Below, piece after piece: positions 44,217 to 54,099 of a stretch of 64,000 nt of DNA; the first letter of the stretch is position 1; the number at the start of each line of letters is the position of its first letter. The DNA is from Lentisphaerota bacterium (GTDB lineage: Bacteria > Verrucomicrobiota > Lentisphaeria > Victivallales > Victivallaceae), in NCBI GenBank assembly GCA_017134815.1, contig CP071032.1, positions 1,054,001 through 1,118,000 of the forward strand, written 5' to 3'. Position numbers and translations under genes: made by a program. The notes under the pieces are model-generated. The model was not told where the DNA came from and ran no database searches. It saw only the letters and a program-made list of their open reading frames with translations.

Positions 44217-46231
44217 ACTCAAGCGAAAACAACAAAAAAATTATTATACAAGACCTGCATAAGCAAAAATATAAGGACGGCAAAGTAATCAACTGCGGGC
44301 CTGTTGTAATAGAGTGGAATAATAATCAGAAACCACCCGAGGTTTTGCAGGTTTGCCTGGATGAATTGTGGCAGAATGACAATAATACTACAATAATAAC
44401 ACACCAGAAATTTCGTGAAATGTGTGTTATTCCTTACATGACAGGATTGTGGTTCGACAACACATCTCTTTTCAGAAACCTTGATAATATTGCCGAAACA
44501 GCGGCAGATAATCTGGTACTTCCCCAGCTTGAAAAATGGCGAGGCTGGACAATTTATTATCCCCATAAACAAAATTTTGTCAAAGACTTAATTGCAGAAA
44601 AGTGCCCTGGTACAAACTTAAGTATTGAGCCACTGCCTGACAAAAAACCCGCATGTGATTCTGAAAGTGGCAAGAAGCTCTACAATGACCAGGGACTGCT
44701 CTTTCTGCCCAATCCGTATGCGGCTATGGGAGGAGTCTTTACTGACATGTACGGCTGGGGTTCATACTATATAATACAGGGACTTTTGAGTTCAGCTGAA
44801 TACATAATCAAAAACAAAAATGCCGAGATATACACGGCTGGTGTAAAGCGACATGCAGAAAAAGCTGACGCAATCCGGCTCTTCCAAACAGCCAAGGGCA
44901 TGGTGGACAACCTGATCTATGAAATAAACTTTTACGGCGGCTTTGTCCTGAACTCCAACCGGACATACCTGATGACCCGTTCTCAGCCTCCGTTATTCAC
45001 CCGTGGAGCACTTGCGGTATACGACTTTCAGAAAAACTATGCAGAGCTCCTCGGTCTTGATTACACCGAAACCCTGGCCGAGTACATCCGCACAGAAAAG
45101 CCCGGGTTCACAGCGCCCACGACCTTTGATGAATGGATGACAAAAGAGGTACTGCCTGCGGCTGTAAGTTATTACAATTACTGGACAAACCCACGCTTCG
45201 ATACTCAAAGCTGGAAATTCAGAGAAAATACAAAAAGTCAGAATCCAAGAGTTGTGACTCTTATAGACAATGACAATGACAAAAAGTACACTGCTTACCG
45301 CTATTCTCCGGAAGGCAGGGGACCAATACTCGAGTCAGTCCGCTGCGTAATGCCGCAAAACAACCAGCTTTATCCGGATGCGGCATTGTTTTTCTCTGAA
45401 AACCCTGATAAAAATCCAGTTAACCTTAAAAGCAACCTGCATCTGTTCTGGGACCCGGAATGCAATAATTATTACAACCTGACTGAGGAGTTTTACGCTG
45501 CCGACCGCGCAATGCGGGAATCGGGTTTCGATTTGTCCGGGCGTTATGGCAAAGTCGGACAGTACACAAACTATTATGCCCCGGTATGTCTGAACTCTCT
45601 GCTTTACAGAATGGGACAGGATATTATTTCAATTTATGACAAGCACAATGCCCCCAAAACGGTTTCAAAACGGCTTGTCAACAGAATAAGAATGAATGCG
45701 CCAAGGCTGGAAGATTTAATTAACAACATACTGTGGAATTCAGACTCTGATTATTATGCTGACGCCAGACTTGAAAACAACAACGAACTTCCGGCGTTTA
45801 CTTATGAATACGCTACTTCATTCTATCCACTCTGGGCCGGAGTTGTTAAAGACAGCTCAAGGATAGCGAAAATTATAGGATCCAAACTGCTCAACAACCG
45901 GCATTACGGTGTCCCAACCAGTCTGCAGACAACCGGAAACAATTGTGATTTTCCTTTTGTCCGAGCTCCAATTCAAAATTTTATTGTTGACGCCATGCAT
46001 AATGCAGCAACTGAATACGCAGAAAACTCAAGAACCATAGCCCAGGAAGTAATGGACGGTTTCACCAAAGCTGTTGATATAGTTTTTGCCGAAACCGGCC
46101 AGGTTTTTGAATGCTACAATTGTGAAGAGCCGGCTGCCCCTTATACCGTTAAACGAGGCTACGACTTCAATCAAACCGGCTACGGCTGGACCAACGGAGT
46201 CTACATGCAGTTTATAAGTGACAGAATTTAA
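44213..46231 (+). CDS. GH37 family trehalase (cytoplasmic)
   Basis: This 672-residue protein matches GH37 trehalases: GGVFTDMYGWGSYYIIQGL (signature 1, with WG for WD), NFYGGFVLNSNRTYLMTRSQPPLFT, ESGFDLSGRY with the expected catalytic acid Asp440, and KRGYDFNQTGYGWTNGVYM at the end. Signature 2, normally QWDxPxGWxP, reads NCDFPFVRAP. It hydrolyses alpha,alpha-trehalose to glucose. There is no signal peptide, so the sugar must be imported. The changed signature residues mean substrate or activity may have drifted. It is translationally coupled to the LysR gene. Confidence 0.85.
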   Translation: MNSSENNKKIIIQDLHKQKYKDGKVINCGPVVIEWNNNQKPPEVLQVCLDELWQNDNNTTIITHQKFREMCVIPYMTGLWFDNTSLFRNLDNIAETAADNLVLPQLEKWRGWTIYYPHKQNFVKDLIAEKCPGTNLSIEPLPDKKPACDSESGKKLYNDQGLLFLPNPYAAMGGVFTDMYGWGSYYIIQGLLSSAEYIIKNKNAEIYTAGVKRHAEKADAIRLFQTAKGMVDNLIYEINFYGGFVLNSNRTYLMTRSQPPLFTRGALAVYDFQKNYAELLGLDYTETLAEYIRTEKPGFTAPTTFDEWMTKEVLPAAVSYYNYWTNPRFDTQSWKFRENTKSQNPRVVTLIDNDNDKKYTAYRYSPEGRGPILESVRCVMPQNNQLYPDAALFFSENPDKNPVNLKSNLHLFWDPECNNYYNLTEEFYAADRAMRESGFDLSGRYGKVGQYTNYYAPVCLNSLLYRMGQDIISIYDKHNAPKTVSKRLVNRIRMNAPRLEDLINNILWNSDSDYYADARLENNNELPAFTYEYATSFYPLWAGVVKDSSRIAKIIGSKLLNNRHYGVPTSLQTTGNNCDFPFVRAPIQNFIVDAMHNAATEYAENSRTIAQEVMDGFTKAVDIVFAETGQVFECYNCEEPAAPYTVKRGYDFNQTGYGWTNGVYMQFISDRI

Positions 46232-46238
46232 AAATAAC

Positions 46239-46257
46239 TTCCCCCTTCACGGGGGAA
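46239..46257. terminator. Bidirectional hairpin between trehalase and kinase genes
   Basis: The perfect 7-bp stem TTCCCCC/GGGGGAA has a 5-base loop and sits between two convergent genes. There is only a short T/A tract, so termination strength is uncertain. Confidence 0.6.
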
Positions 46258-46260
46258 TTA

Positions 46261-47439
46261 TTACCAGCTCTGCCGCATGTATCTCAGTTTATCATTAATT
46301 GCCGGAGCCTGATAGTGGCAGAAAAGCTCAAGTGAGTGGCATATCCCGGTTTCTCCCATCCAGCGCCCGAGGTCAAACTTCGTTGCAGCTCTGAGCAGCG
46401 ACTGCCGGTCAACGACCACGTCACGCATTTTCTGACAGTAAGAGCTGAGGTAAATATAGTATGATAAAGCTATAATCAAATCAGCAGTCATCATTTCATT
46501 CCAGTTATATTTATTGAAGTTGTTATACTTCTGAGCATTGCCGTAATCTATCAGAAAAACATTATGATACTCCAGGAGCATCACATTACCGTCATGGCAG
46601 TCACCATGGCAGATGCCGAGATTGAAATGCAAGTCATGCAGAAAATTGAAAACCGACATATAAATATCGTCACCATGACGCAGAAACCCCTCAGGGTCAT
46701 TTCTCACAAAATCCTGCAGGCTGGTGCCATCTATTTCCGGCATTATAACAGAATGATAAACTTCCTTTTTGCCATCCTTGGTAGGAATTTCTCTGGGTCT
46801 GCCGGATTCCAGAAAGGCAGTATCCTGCCTGTTGTCCACAATGGCAAATTTCTTTAAGTAAAGTTCCTGGTAAACCTTTTTAAATATTGAAATTTCAAAT
46901 TCAAGTGCGTTCTGATTTCCTTTATTTGAAAAAACATGCTTTATTGCCAACCGGTGCCCGCTCTGGCTCTGGAAACTGTCTGTCTGCCCGAAGCTGCCGC
47001 TTCCTAATGTCTTCCGCTTCTCGTAATAGGCAGAGTTGGCAATAATAAAGCTCTTCTCACGGGTGAGGTCTGATGAAACATAAGCCATATTATCAGAAGA
47101 AAAGGAAGTGGACAAAAATGTATCAAGCAGTTCAATACCACGGCCGCCTTCAGAAAATTCTCTCCTCAAGCCAAGAAGTTTGCTTTTCTTGTGGACCAAA
47201 GTTCCCCGGTTTCTGACAATCGAAAGCACTTTGCGCATAGCCTTTACATTTTGAGCGGTAATTTCACGATTAAAAAAAAGTTTTAAGTTCGACCAGCCGC
47301 CGCGGTAACCGTAAGCAGTTTCCCCTTTTCCCCAGTTGACACGAGCATCTATGTAGTTCTGGGCAGCGTTTTGAAAAGCTCGCAGCGGACTCAGCTTGAA
47401 AGCTCCGTCTGTGTATTGTTGCGTAAATCTACCCGGCAT
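46261..47439 (-). CDS. Eukaryotic-like protein kinase fold, possible effector
   Basis: This 392-residue protein has a helical N-terminal part (residues 1-135) followed by a kinase core: glycine loop LGSGSFG (145-151), Lys167 in LAIKHV, catalytic loop HGDCHDGN (278-285) with Asp280 and Asn285, and metal-binding DYG (298-300) in VFLIDYGNA. The HGDxHxGN loop recalls aminoglycoside/choline kinase and lipopolysaccharide kinase families, while the glycine loop looks like protein kinases. It is monocistronic. Located 8 kb from the secretion operon, it could be a co-evolved effector, but no secretion signal is visible. Confidence 0.75.
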   Translation of the reverse strand: MPGRFTQQYTDGAFKLSPLRAFQNAAQNYIDARVNWGKGETAYGYRGGWSNLKLFFNREITAQNVKAMRKVLSIVRNRGTLVHKKSKLLGLRREFSEGGRGIELLDTFLSTSFSSDNMAYVSSDLTREKSFIIANSAYYEKRKTLGSGSFGQTDSFQSQSGHRLAIKHVFSNKGNQNALEFEISIFKKVYQELYLKKFAIVDNRQDTAFLESGRPREIPTKDGKKEVYHSVIMPEIDGTSLQDFVRNDPEGFLRHGDDIYMSVFNFLHDLHFNLGICHGDCHDGNVMLLEYHNVFLIDYGNAQKYNNFNKYNWNEMMTADLIIALSYYIYLSSYCQKMRDVVVDRQSLLRAATKFDLGRWMGETGICHSLELFCHYQAPAINDKLRYMRQSW

Positions 47440-47647
47440 TAGTACCCTCCTCGAAAATTAAGTATTTAAAAGTAAAGCAAAAATACCGAATATCAAGTTT
47501 AGTATGAAATAAATATTATTAATATTTATGCAATTTAATAATATCATCAATGAGCAGCAATACACCCAATAATCGAGGTATGACAAAAAATAAGCAAAAC
47601 CTTAATCAATACTTTGTGCACCTCCCTACTTAACCTCCTGATAAGGA

Positions 47648-47680
47648 GCCGGCCTGCGCAGTAACACCACGCAGGCCGGC
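47648..47680 (-). terminator. Hairpin after the lactate operon
   Basis: The perfect 11-bp stem GCCGGCCTGCG/CGCAGGCCGGC has an 11-base loop and begins 26 bases past the stop of the dehydrogenase gene. It lacks a clean T run but is the obvious 3' boundary of the operon. Confidence 0.7.
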
Positions 47681-47706
47681 CAATCTGAGGATTTTAGGGG
47701 AAATTT

Positions 47707-49101
47707 TTAACAGACTTTTCCGGGATTCAGAATATTTGACGGGTCAAAAATTGATTTTATACCCCGAAGCAGATTCATTTTACAATGGCCTGAAGATTCC
47801 CTGAGATAAGGAAGTTTGGCAAACCCTATGCCGTGTTCTCCGGAAACCTTGCCACCGAGCTGATCGGCTTTTCTGTACATTTTATCAAATATATCTTTAA
47901 GAGTCTGCACCCAGTCGCCGGTTGGCAGGTCATCCCGCAAAACATAAATATGCAGATTGCCGTCACCGGCATGACCAAAGCTGCGGATTCTGGTTTTGAA
48001 ATCATTTTCAAGCTCATGAGTGAAACTTACAAACTCAGCCACTTTATCAATCGGAACAACCACGTCACATTCGTCCATCTCGGTAGTAGACGCCTTGATA
48101 CCCTCGAGAAACGCGCCGCGGGCACTCCAGATAGCCTCGTTGCGTTCAGGCGAATTTGAAATAAACACATCCAGCGCCCCATGCTCCAGACAAATATGAG
48201 CGGCTTTGGCATAAGCCTGTTCAACCTGATCTTTAGTCGCACCATCAAAGGTTAACAATAAATATGCGTCAGCTGAAGTGTCAGGGAATTTTTTGCCTAG
48301 AAACTCCTCGGCCGCCAGAATAACTTCACGCTGCATAAATTCAAGTGCTGTGGGCTGAACTCCTGCCTGGATAATTGGAGAAACCGTATTTACAGCAGAA
48401 ACCAGGTCCTTAAAAGGCGCTAGAATGCTGATAGTTGCATTCGGCTTCGGCAATAGCCGCAAAACTGCTCTGGTGATAATTGCCAGCGTACCTTCGGACC
48501 CGACAAGCAGGTCTTTCAGGCTGTATCCGGAGCTGTTTTTAACTACTTTGCCGCCAATTTCAATTATTTCGCCGCTGGGCAAAACCGCTTCCAGGCCGCG
48601 CACATAGTCCCGGGTCACCCCGTACTTGACAGCCCGCATTCCCCCCGCATTAGTATTAATGTTACCGCCGATTGTCGCGCTTTTCTCCCCGGGGTCGGGA
48701 GCGTAAAACAGACCGTTAGCCTCAACTTCCTTGACAATATCCATCAGGAGCACCCCCGGTTCAACCGTCAGGGTCATGTTCTTGCGGTCAAGCTCAAGAA
48801 TACGATTCATTCTGCACATATTCAGCAGTATACCACCCTGAATTGCGACAGCTCCGCCAACCAGACCGGTCCCCTGCCCTCTGGGAGTAACAGGAATATT
48901 GCGACTGCTTGCATACTTCATAATTTTCGCTACCTGCCGTGCCGATTCGACCTGAACCATGACCTCAGGAACAGCTTCCACTCCGGCGAGTTCGTCGTGG
49001 CAGAAATCTTCATTAATATCCTGAGCTGCCTGCACATAAAGATCACCGCAGACTTCTTTCAGATATTCAATATCTTTATCAGTAACCTTATTATAACTCA
49101 T
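47707..49101 (-). CDS. lctD: FAD-linked D-lactate dehydrogenase subunit (GlcD family, LctD-like)
   Basis: This 464-residue flavoprotein oxidises lactate to pyruvate. It has the FAD-binding type 4 (VAO) domain with [21 protein letters not shown] and [26 protein letters not shown], the [18 protein letters not shown] block, and a FAD-oxidase C domain with [17 protein letters not shown] and [14 protein letters not shown]. Together with EtfB and EtfA encoded upstream it matches the Ldh-EtfAB complex of Acetobacterium, which drives lactate oxidation with NAD by confurcating electrons from reduced ferredoxin. It overlaps etfA by 4 bases. Confidence 0.93.
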   Translation of the reverse strand: MSYNKVTDKDIEYLKEVCGDLYVQAAQDINEDFCHDELAGVEAVPEVMVQVESARQVAKIMKYASSRNIPVTPRGQGTGLVGGAVAIQGGILLNMCRMNRILELDRKNMTLTVEPGVLLMDIVKEVEANGLFYAPDPGEKSATIGGNINTNAGGMRAVKYGVTRDYVRGLEAVLPSGEIIEIGGKVVKNSSGYSLKDLLVGSEGTLAIITRAVLRLLPKPNATISILAPFKDLVSAVNTVSPIIQAGVQPTALEFMQREVILAAEEFLGKKFPDTSADAYLLLTFDGATKDQVEQAYAKAAHICLEHGALDVFISNSPERNEAIWSARGAFLEGIKASTTEMDECDVVVPIDKVAEFVSFTHELENDFKTRIRSFGHAGDGNLHIYVLRDDLPTGDWVQTLKDIFDKMYRKADQLGGKVSGEHGIGFAKLPYLRESSGHCKMNLLRGIKSIFDPSNILNPGKVC

Positions 49102-50318
49102 ACTGCCACCTCATCCGGTCTTGTCCTGAATATACTTTCACCTTTTTTCACCGCTTCAATCAGTGTCGGGATAACCTCATACAAATCCTCGACAATACCC
49201 AGGTGCGCCACCTCAAAAATGGGTGCAGCCGAATCCTGATTTATCGCAATGATATGTTCTGCTCCCGACATACCGGCAATAAACTGAATCGCGCCGGAGA
49301 CACCGCAGGTTATTATCAACTTCGGTTTAACGGTCCGGCCGCTGAGCCCAATCTGTCGTCTTGCATCTACCCAGCCGCATTCAATCAAGGTTCGGGTAGC
49401 GGCTATTTCAGCATTCAAACAGTCGGCCAGTTCCTCAATCAAGCGCATGTCCTCTTCTTTTTTTACACCTCGGCCAGCCACCACGATAACTTCAGCGTCA
49501 TCAATGCCAGACTCGCGTTCTTTTGCCAGAATCTCCAGTACCTTTATTCCAGATTCATATTTACTTGAGTCCAGTTCGCAAACAGTTACTTTACCTTGCG
49601 GTTCAGCCACTTTTTCCGGACAGTCAAATATTTTATACCGCACAGTCGCAAACTGCGGCCGGTGCTTAGGAGTATGAATATGAGCCATGATGTTTCCCCC
49701 GAACGCAGGGCGGATCTGATCAAGATCGGTATTGGCCTGCATATCAAGTACGGTACAATCAGCAGTCAAACCGGTCCGGAATCGAGCTGCAACCCGCGGA
49801 GCCAGCGAACGTCCTTGAGCCGTACCGCCAACCAGACAGACAGCTGGTTTTATCCTGCCCACAAAGTCTTCAAAAACATTGGTATAAGGTTCAATCCGAA
49901 AATGTTTCAGCTCAGGATTATCATAAACCAGCACCTCGTCAATGCCGTAGCTCAAGAGTTCCTTTGCTGCCGCAGTGATATCTTCTCCAATCATAAGGCA
50001 ATAAACTTTATGCCCGACTTTCTCGGCAAGCTGCCGGGCTTTTCCAAGCAGTTCAAAAGTAACCGGATGAATTTTCCCATCGAGATGATCAACGTAAACA
50101 GCCACTCCATTCCACTTGGTTTTATCGACACCAGGCTGTTTTTCAGTCTCAACATAAGTGAAAACTTCCGGATATTTCTTCACGCAGATACGGCACATCT
50201 TGCAAGCCGCGGTCAGCTGCAGACCGTCACCAGTCTGTTCCACAGCTCCAAACGGACAAACTTTTATAATTTGAACCGGGTCTTTTACCAGTTCCTGATT
50301 TATCAGTATAGCAGCCAT
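49098..50318 (-). CDS. lctC: Electron-transfer flavoprotein alpha subunit with ferredoxin domain (LctC-like)
   Basis: This 406-residue EtfA has an N-terminal extension with Cys21, Cys39, Cys42 and Cys45 (VCPFGAV, then CKMCRIC), enough for one [4Fe-4S] cluster, as in the LctC subunit of lactate-dehydrogenase/Etf complexes. The Etf domain follows, with [33 protein letters not shown], and the FAD-binding [23 protein letters not shown] and [23 protein letters not shown]. Electrons pass from lactate dehydrogenase to EtfAB flavins. The gene lies between etfB and lctD in the operon. Confidence 0.94.
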   Translation of the reverse strand: MAAILINQELVKDPVQIIKVCPFGAVEQTGDGLQLTAACKMCRICVKKYPEVFTYVETEKQPGVDKTKWNGVAVYVDHLDGKIHPVTFELLGKARQLAEKVGHKVYCLMIGEDITAAAKELLSYGIDEVLVYDNPELKHFRIEPYTNVFEDFVGRIKPAVCLVGGTAQGRSLAPRVAARFRTGLTADCTVLDMQANTDLDQIRPAFGGNIMAHIHTPKHRPQFATVRYKIFDCPEKVAEPQGKVTVCELDSSKYESGIKVLEILAKERESGIDDAEVIVVAGRGVKKEEDMRLIEELADCLNAEIAATRTLIECGWVDARRQIGLSGRTVKPKLIITCGVSGAIQFIAGMSGAEHIIAINQDSAAPIFEVAHLGIVEDLYEVIPTLIEAVKKGESIFRTRPDEVAV

Positions 50319-50323
50319 TTTAA

Positions 50324-51121
50324 TTACCTTGCTTCAATAAATTTATTATCGTTAAGATATTGATACATTCCGTATGCCGACCTGACCGGATCGCCTTCAA
50401 ATATTTTATGGCAGTCATTAGTTGGAGGAGGAAAGATTTTTACCACCTGGGTCGGTGAACCGTTAAGTCCATAATTGTTTTCATCTTTATCCACGAAGTC
50501 ATCCAGGCCTAATGTCGTAATAGTGCGGCCTTCTGTAGCCAGCTTCAGCTTGAATGACGGCAGCCTCGGAGTGTTGATATCTTTTTCAACAGTAATGAGG
50601 CATGGAAAACTTACTTCTGCAATTTCCACGGTTTCAGGCATATCCATCTCGACAACAATAGCTTTAGCACCAACTCCGCAGATTCTGCGGACATTTGCAA
50701 CATGAGGAATATTTAAAAATTCCGCAATTTCAGACCCCACCTGCGCAGTATCGCCATCAGTCGTCTGCTTGCCGCAGATTATCAGGTCAATATCATCAAG
50801 ACGCTGCAGACCTGCTGACAGCGTATAAGCTGTAGCCAGCACATCCGCACCCGCAAAACGGCGATCAGAGAGCAGTACTCCGTCATCAGCTCCCATCATA
50901 AAGGCTTCCCTGATAACCTCTTCACTTTGCGGCGGCCCCATACTGATTACACTGATTATGCCGCCATGTTCCTGACGCAGCCGTAAAGCTGTTTCAAGCG
51001 CATACAGGTCATAAGGATTCATTTTTGAATCCACGCCGTCACGTTTCAACACACCGGTTTTTTCATCTACTTCAACCTCTGAAGTACCCGGTACCTGTTT
51101 GATACATACTGCAATGTTCAT
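50324..51121 (-). CDS. lctB: Electron-transfer flavoprotein beta subunit (LctB-like)
   Basis: This 265-residue EtfB has the N-terminal AVCIKQVPGTSEVEVDEKTG, MNPYDLYALETALRLRQEHGG, MGADDGVLLSDRRFAGADVLATAYTL and LIICGKQTTDGDTAQVGSEIAEF, all standard for the family. The DGDTAQVG loop is where bifurcating Etfs bind the flavin that exchanges electrons with NAD. It pairs with the ferredoxin-domain EtfA encoded 5 bases downstream. Its start overlaps the end of larA by 4 bases. Confidence 0.94.
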   Translation of the reverse strand: MNIAVCIKQVPGTSEVEVDEKTGVLKRDGVDSKMNPYDLYALETALRLRQEHGGIISVISMGPPQSEEVIREAFMMGADDGVLLSDRRFAGADVLATAYTLSAGLQRLDDIDLIICGKQTTDGDTAQVGSEIAEFLNIPHVANVRRICGVGAKAIVVEMDMPETVEIAEVSFPCLITVEKDINTPRLPSFKLKLATEGRTITTLGLDDFVDKDENNYGLNGSPTQVVKIFPPPTNDCHKIFEGDPVRSAYGMYQYLNDNKFIEAR

Positions 51122-52413
51122 TTTTTACTCCTGGCTTTAGCAACAACTGCCACACCATCGGGGATTACATTAATTTTTTTATCTTGACCGACAAATCTGT
51201 CAGCCAGCTTAAGCGCCTCATCAAGCGACGCTGCATATTGCATTTTCATATCCTCCACAAACTTTCGGGACTTCTGCTCTGTTACCATTATTACGGTAAA
51301 CTTTGTCAGAATTCTGGCCAGAATCTGCACCTGCCACTGATCGTGAGCAGTCCTGTCTGCGGGAACCGCTAAAATTTCATCCAGCAGTCCAGCAGGATCA
51401 TCAGCATTTTTCAATGCCTGATATAAAGCTTCGCCACCATGGCCGTCGCAACATGAGGCCGCCATTATAATTACTCCGCCCTCGTTGCACAGTTCTTCGG
51501 CGGCAGTCATTCCCTTGACCGCCTGATAAATGTTCTGATCCAGCGGATATCCGCCGTTGCCGACAACTACAATGTCAGTTTTTTCGCCCTCAACCCGGCA
51601 TAATGATTTCAAAAAATTGACTCCGGTGCGATGTGCACTTATATAGTGCCCGGCAAAAGCTGCAACGATATTTTTATGCGAGTCAATTACCACATTAACA
51701 ATGTATTCCAGACCGGCACGTTGAGCTGCTGCGTCAATATCCATTCGGATGGGGTTGCCATGAAGCCTGCCAGTCCGGCTGCCGGCAGCTGCAATAAACT
51801 CTGCACAGTGATTGACTTTTATAGTTTCAGCCCCGGCAACCCCGGGCAATACACTTTTGCCGCCGCCGGAAAACCCGGCAAAAAAATGCGGCTCAATAAA
51901 GCTTTCCGCTACCAGTAAATCACATTCGGCAGCATGCCTGTTAAGCCAGAGCCGGTTGCCAGATGGCAGCAAACCAAAGTCAACCATATCATGTTGATTG
52001 TCAGCATAGTGAATAATTATCTCTTCATCCTGAACAATCTTCTCGCCCAGTTTGTAAATCAGTTCTTCACGAGTCGTGGGTCGATGCAGGCCGGTCGCAA
52101 CAAGTATTGATATTTTTATCTCTGGATTTCCTCTGCGCAGTGACTTGAGAATCCAAGGCATGATTTTGCGGCTCGGAACCGGTCGAGTATGGTCGCTGGT
52201 TATTATAACAGCATGCTTGCGGGAAACCGCTATTTCATGCAGCGGCAGCGAATTAATACTCTGGTTTATTGCATTTGCGACAAGTTCATCCTCCGATTTT
52301 TCCGGCACAAACTCGTGAGCACTGGAATACAGAATTGAATTTATCCTGCTACCGGTTGACGAAAATTGCAATTCATCCCGCCCATATGGAATATTTACTT
52401 TAAGCTCTTTCAT
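51118..52413 (-). CDS. larA: Lactate racemase LarA
   Basis: This 431-residue protein is a nickel-pincer racemase: ITSDHTRPVPSRKIMPWIL holds the catalytic His and DHTRP motif, and EPHFFAGFSGGGKSVLPGVAG holds the Lys that binds the pincer cofactor. It interconverts L- and D-lactate, letting the D-specific dehydrogenase downstream use both. The cofactor genes larB, larC and larE are not in the window and must lie elsewhere. It is the first gene of the operon, 50 bases after a perfect FadR-type operator. Confidence 0.9.
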   Translation of the reverse strand: MKELKVNIPYGRDELQFSSTGSRINSILYSSAHEFVPEKSEDELVANAINQSINSLPLHEIAVSRKHAVIITSDHTRPVPSRKIMPWILKSLRRGNPEIKISILVATGLHRPTTREELIYKLGEKIVQDEEIIIHYADNQHDMVDFGLLPSGNRLWLNRHAAECDLLVAESFIEPHFFAGFSGGGKSVLPGVAGAETIKVNHCAEFIAAAGSRTGRLHGNPIRMDIDAAAQRAGLEYIVNVVIDSHKNIVAAFAGHYISAHRTGVNFLKSLCRVEGEKTDIVVVGNGGYPLDQNIYQAVKGMTAAEELCNEGGVIIMAASCCDGHGGEALYQALKNADDPAGLLDEILAVPADRTAHDQWQVQILARILTKFTVIMVTEQKSRKFVEDMKMQYAASLDEALKLADRFVGQDKKINVIPDGVAVVAKARSKK

Positions 52414-52462
52414 ATATCACCTGAAATTTGCCCTACCAATTTTCAGTACAAACCCTCTAGAT

Positions 52463-52477
52463 ATTGGTACTACCAAT
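52463..52477 (-). promoter_or_regulatory. FadR/LldR-type operator before larA
   Basis: ATTGGTACTACCAAT is a perfect palindrome (7-bp arms, one central base) of the TTGGT-N3-ACCAA type bound by FadR-subfamily GntR regulators. A second half-site TACCAAT stands at 52434-52440, 30 bases nearer the larA start. The regulator is probably the product of the adjacent gene. Confidence 0.75.
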
Positions 52478-52519
52478 TAACATAACAGAAAAAACAAAAA
52501 AAACAAGTGCAAAAATAAA

Positions 52520-53218
52520 TTATTCTTGAAGTTCTTTGAAAAAAAACTTCAAATGTGCGTTCAAAGCCTCACATGCAGCTTCGACATCATTACTGACGAC
52601 GGCATCGCATATCCTTTGATGCTGCTCTGCCAGCTGCTTGATTGTAACCCCTTCATGGCCAATTTTCCTCTGACCTTCTCTGATAAGTTTTCTGATCGTC
52701 GTATCAAACGCGTTAAACAAAGCAATCAGCATCTCATCTCCGGAAGCGTTAACTATTAAATAATGAAATTCCTGATCAATATAAAGACTTTGCTCCTGGC
52801 TGGTCTCATTGGACAGTCGCCAGCAGAGTTCTTTGAATTGCAGTTTCAAGGTCTGGTTCGCTGTTTTAGCAGTACTCTTCAAGGCTTCAAGTTCCAGCAG
52901 CAGCCGAAGCCGGAGCAGTTCCCCAAGCGAAGCATCGCACAGTTTAGCCATCAGAGACAACGGTTCTACCAGCCCTTCGGCAAAGCTGTGAGAGATAAAA
53001 TTACCGCCGCCCTGCCTGCATTCAATAATTCCAAGTATCTCGAGAGCTCGCAAAGCCTCACGCACCGAATTGCGACTGGCTTTGAATTTTTCGGCTAAAG
53101 CTCTTTCGGTAGGCAGCTTATCGCCACGCTTGAGTTCGCCGTTCAAAATCATTTTTTGAATCTGATTAGCTACAACCTTATAGACTTTCTGACTGTTCTG
53201 GGAAATCTTCATTTGCAT
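52520..53218 (-). CDS. FadR-subfamily GntR regulator of the lactate operon
   Basis: This 232-residue protein has a winged helix-turn-helix (KLPTERALAEKFKASRNSVREALRALEILGIIECRQGGGNFI contains the GntR signature, residues 38-80) and a C-terminal all-helical FCD ligand domain with a conserved metal-site pattern (D...H in IDQEFHYLIVNASGD, later H). This matches lactate regulators such as LldR. Gene position and the palindrome at 52463 between it and larA argue that it represses the operon until lactate binds. Confidence 0.9.
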   Translation of the reverse strand: MQMKISQNSQKVYKVVANQIQKMILNGELKRGDKLPTERALAEKFKASRNSVREALRALEILGIIECRQGGGNFISHSFAEGLVEPLSLMAKLCDASLGELLRLRLLLELEALKSTAKTANQTLKLQFKELCWRLSNETSQEQSLYIDQEFHYLIVNASGDEMLIALFNAFDTTIRKLIREGQRKIGHEGVTIKQLAEQHQRICDAVVSNDVEAACEALNAHLKFFFKELQE

Positions 53219-53271
53219 AAAACCGCTTAATAATTAATCATTAATGAAATATAAATACCTTTTGCAGTAAT

Positions 53272-53931
53272 TCAATTAAAACATTTTTCCAGCAGCTTCA
53301 TATAATCCTCCCGCTCCACGTTGCGCACTCCGAATCTTGCTAGAAAATCATTCTGCATCTGAGCGTCAAGCCAGGTGACCCCACGTTCATTACGCAGCCA
53401 TTCAACTGTTTTAACCAATGCGAATTTCGATGCTCCGGACTTTTTATAGAACATGCTTTCACCACCAAAAAAACGTCCGATCAGGACTCCATAAAGCCCT
53501 CCGGCAAGCTTGCCGTCCTGGCAAACCGCTTCAAAACTCCAGGCAAAACCGGCTTCATGGAACTCTAAAAAAGCATCTATTAATTTTGTGGTTATCCAGG
53601 TTCCGCCTTCTTCAGCTTTACGCCTGGAATAAGCGCAGCCTTTTATCACTTCTTCAAAATGCTGATTAATGCTGAATTTAAAAGGCATTTTTTTCAACTC
53701 GCGCCTGACCGTACCGGGAATTCTGAAGTCGCAAAATTCCAGTACCGCACGCTCAGGAGGAGCAAACCACAGAACGTGCTTATCCTCAAACGGCCAGGGA
53801 AAAATTCCTGAAGTATAAGCTTCAAACAGCATATCACAAGTCAAATCATGGCTCCAGCCCAGAAACCCGTCCTCATCAGAGGTCTCAACGTCCGGAAAAT
53901 AATTTTTTGGCAATACCTGCAGCTTATTCAT
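53272..53931 (-). CDS. aat: Leucyl/phenylalanyl-tRNA--protein transferase
   Basis: This 219-residue enzyme transfers Leu or Phe from tRNA to N-terminal Arg or Lys of proteins, marking them for ClpS/ClpAP under the N-end rule. It shows the Aat pattern: LFEAYTSGIFPWPFEDKHVLWFAPPERAVL, TWITTKLIDAFLEFHEAGFAWSFEA, and GGLYGVLIGRFFGGESMFYKKSGASKFAL near the C terminus. Length is close to the usual 230. It stands alone, divergent from uvrB. Confidence 0.95.
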   Translation of the reverse strand: MNKLQVLPKNYFPDVETSDEDGFLGWSHDLTCDMLFEAYTSGIFPWPFEDKHVLWFAPPERAVLEFCDFRIPGTVRRELKKMPFKFSINQHFEEVIKGCAYSRRKAEEGGTWITTKLIDAFLEFHEAGFAWSFEAVCQDGKLAGGLYGVLIGRFFGGESMFYKKSGASKFALVKTVEWLRNERGVTWLDAQMQNDFLARFGVRNVEREDYMKLLEKCFN

Positions 53932-54099
53932 TTCTTCAAATTTTGTTTTTCGTTAAAAATCAACTGACTTTCAGTTATTCTATATTTTAAATAGTAAAAC
54001 GGATTATTCAAGGCTCGACTTTGCCGGATTGAAAAAGATCAATACAGATATACGTTATAGGCAGTGGTTTTTAGTGATTATGTTAAATATGGAATTGTA

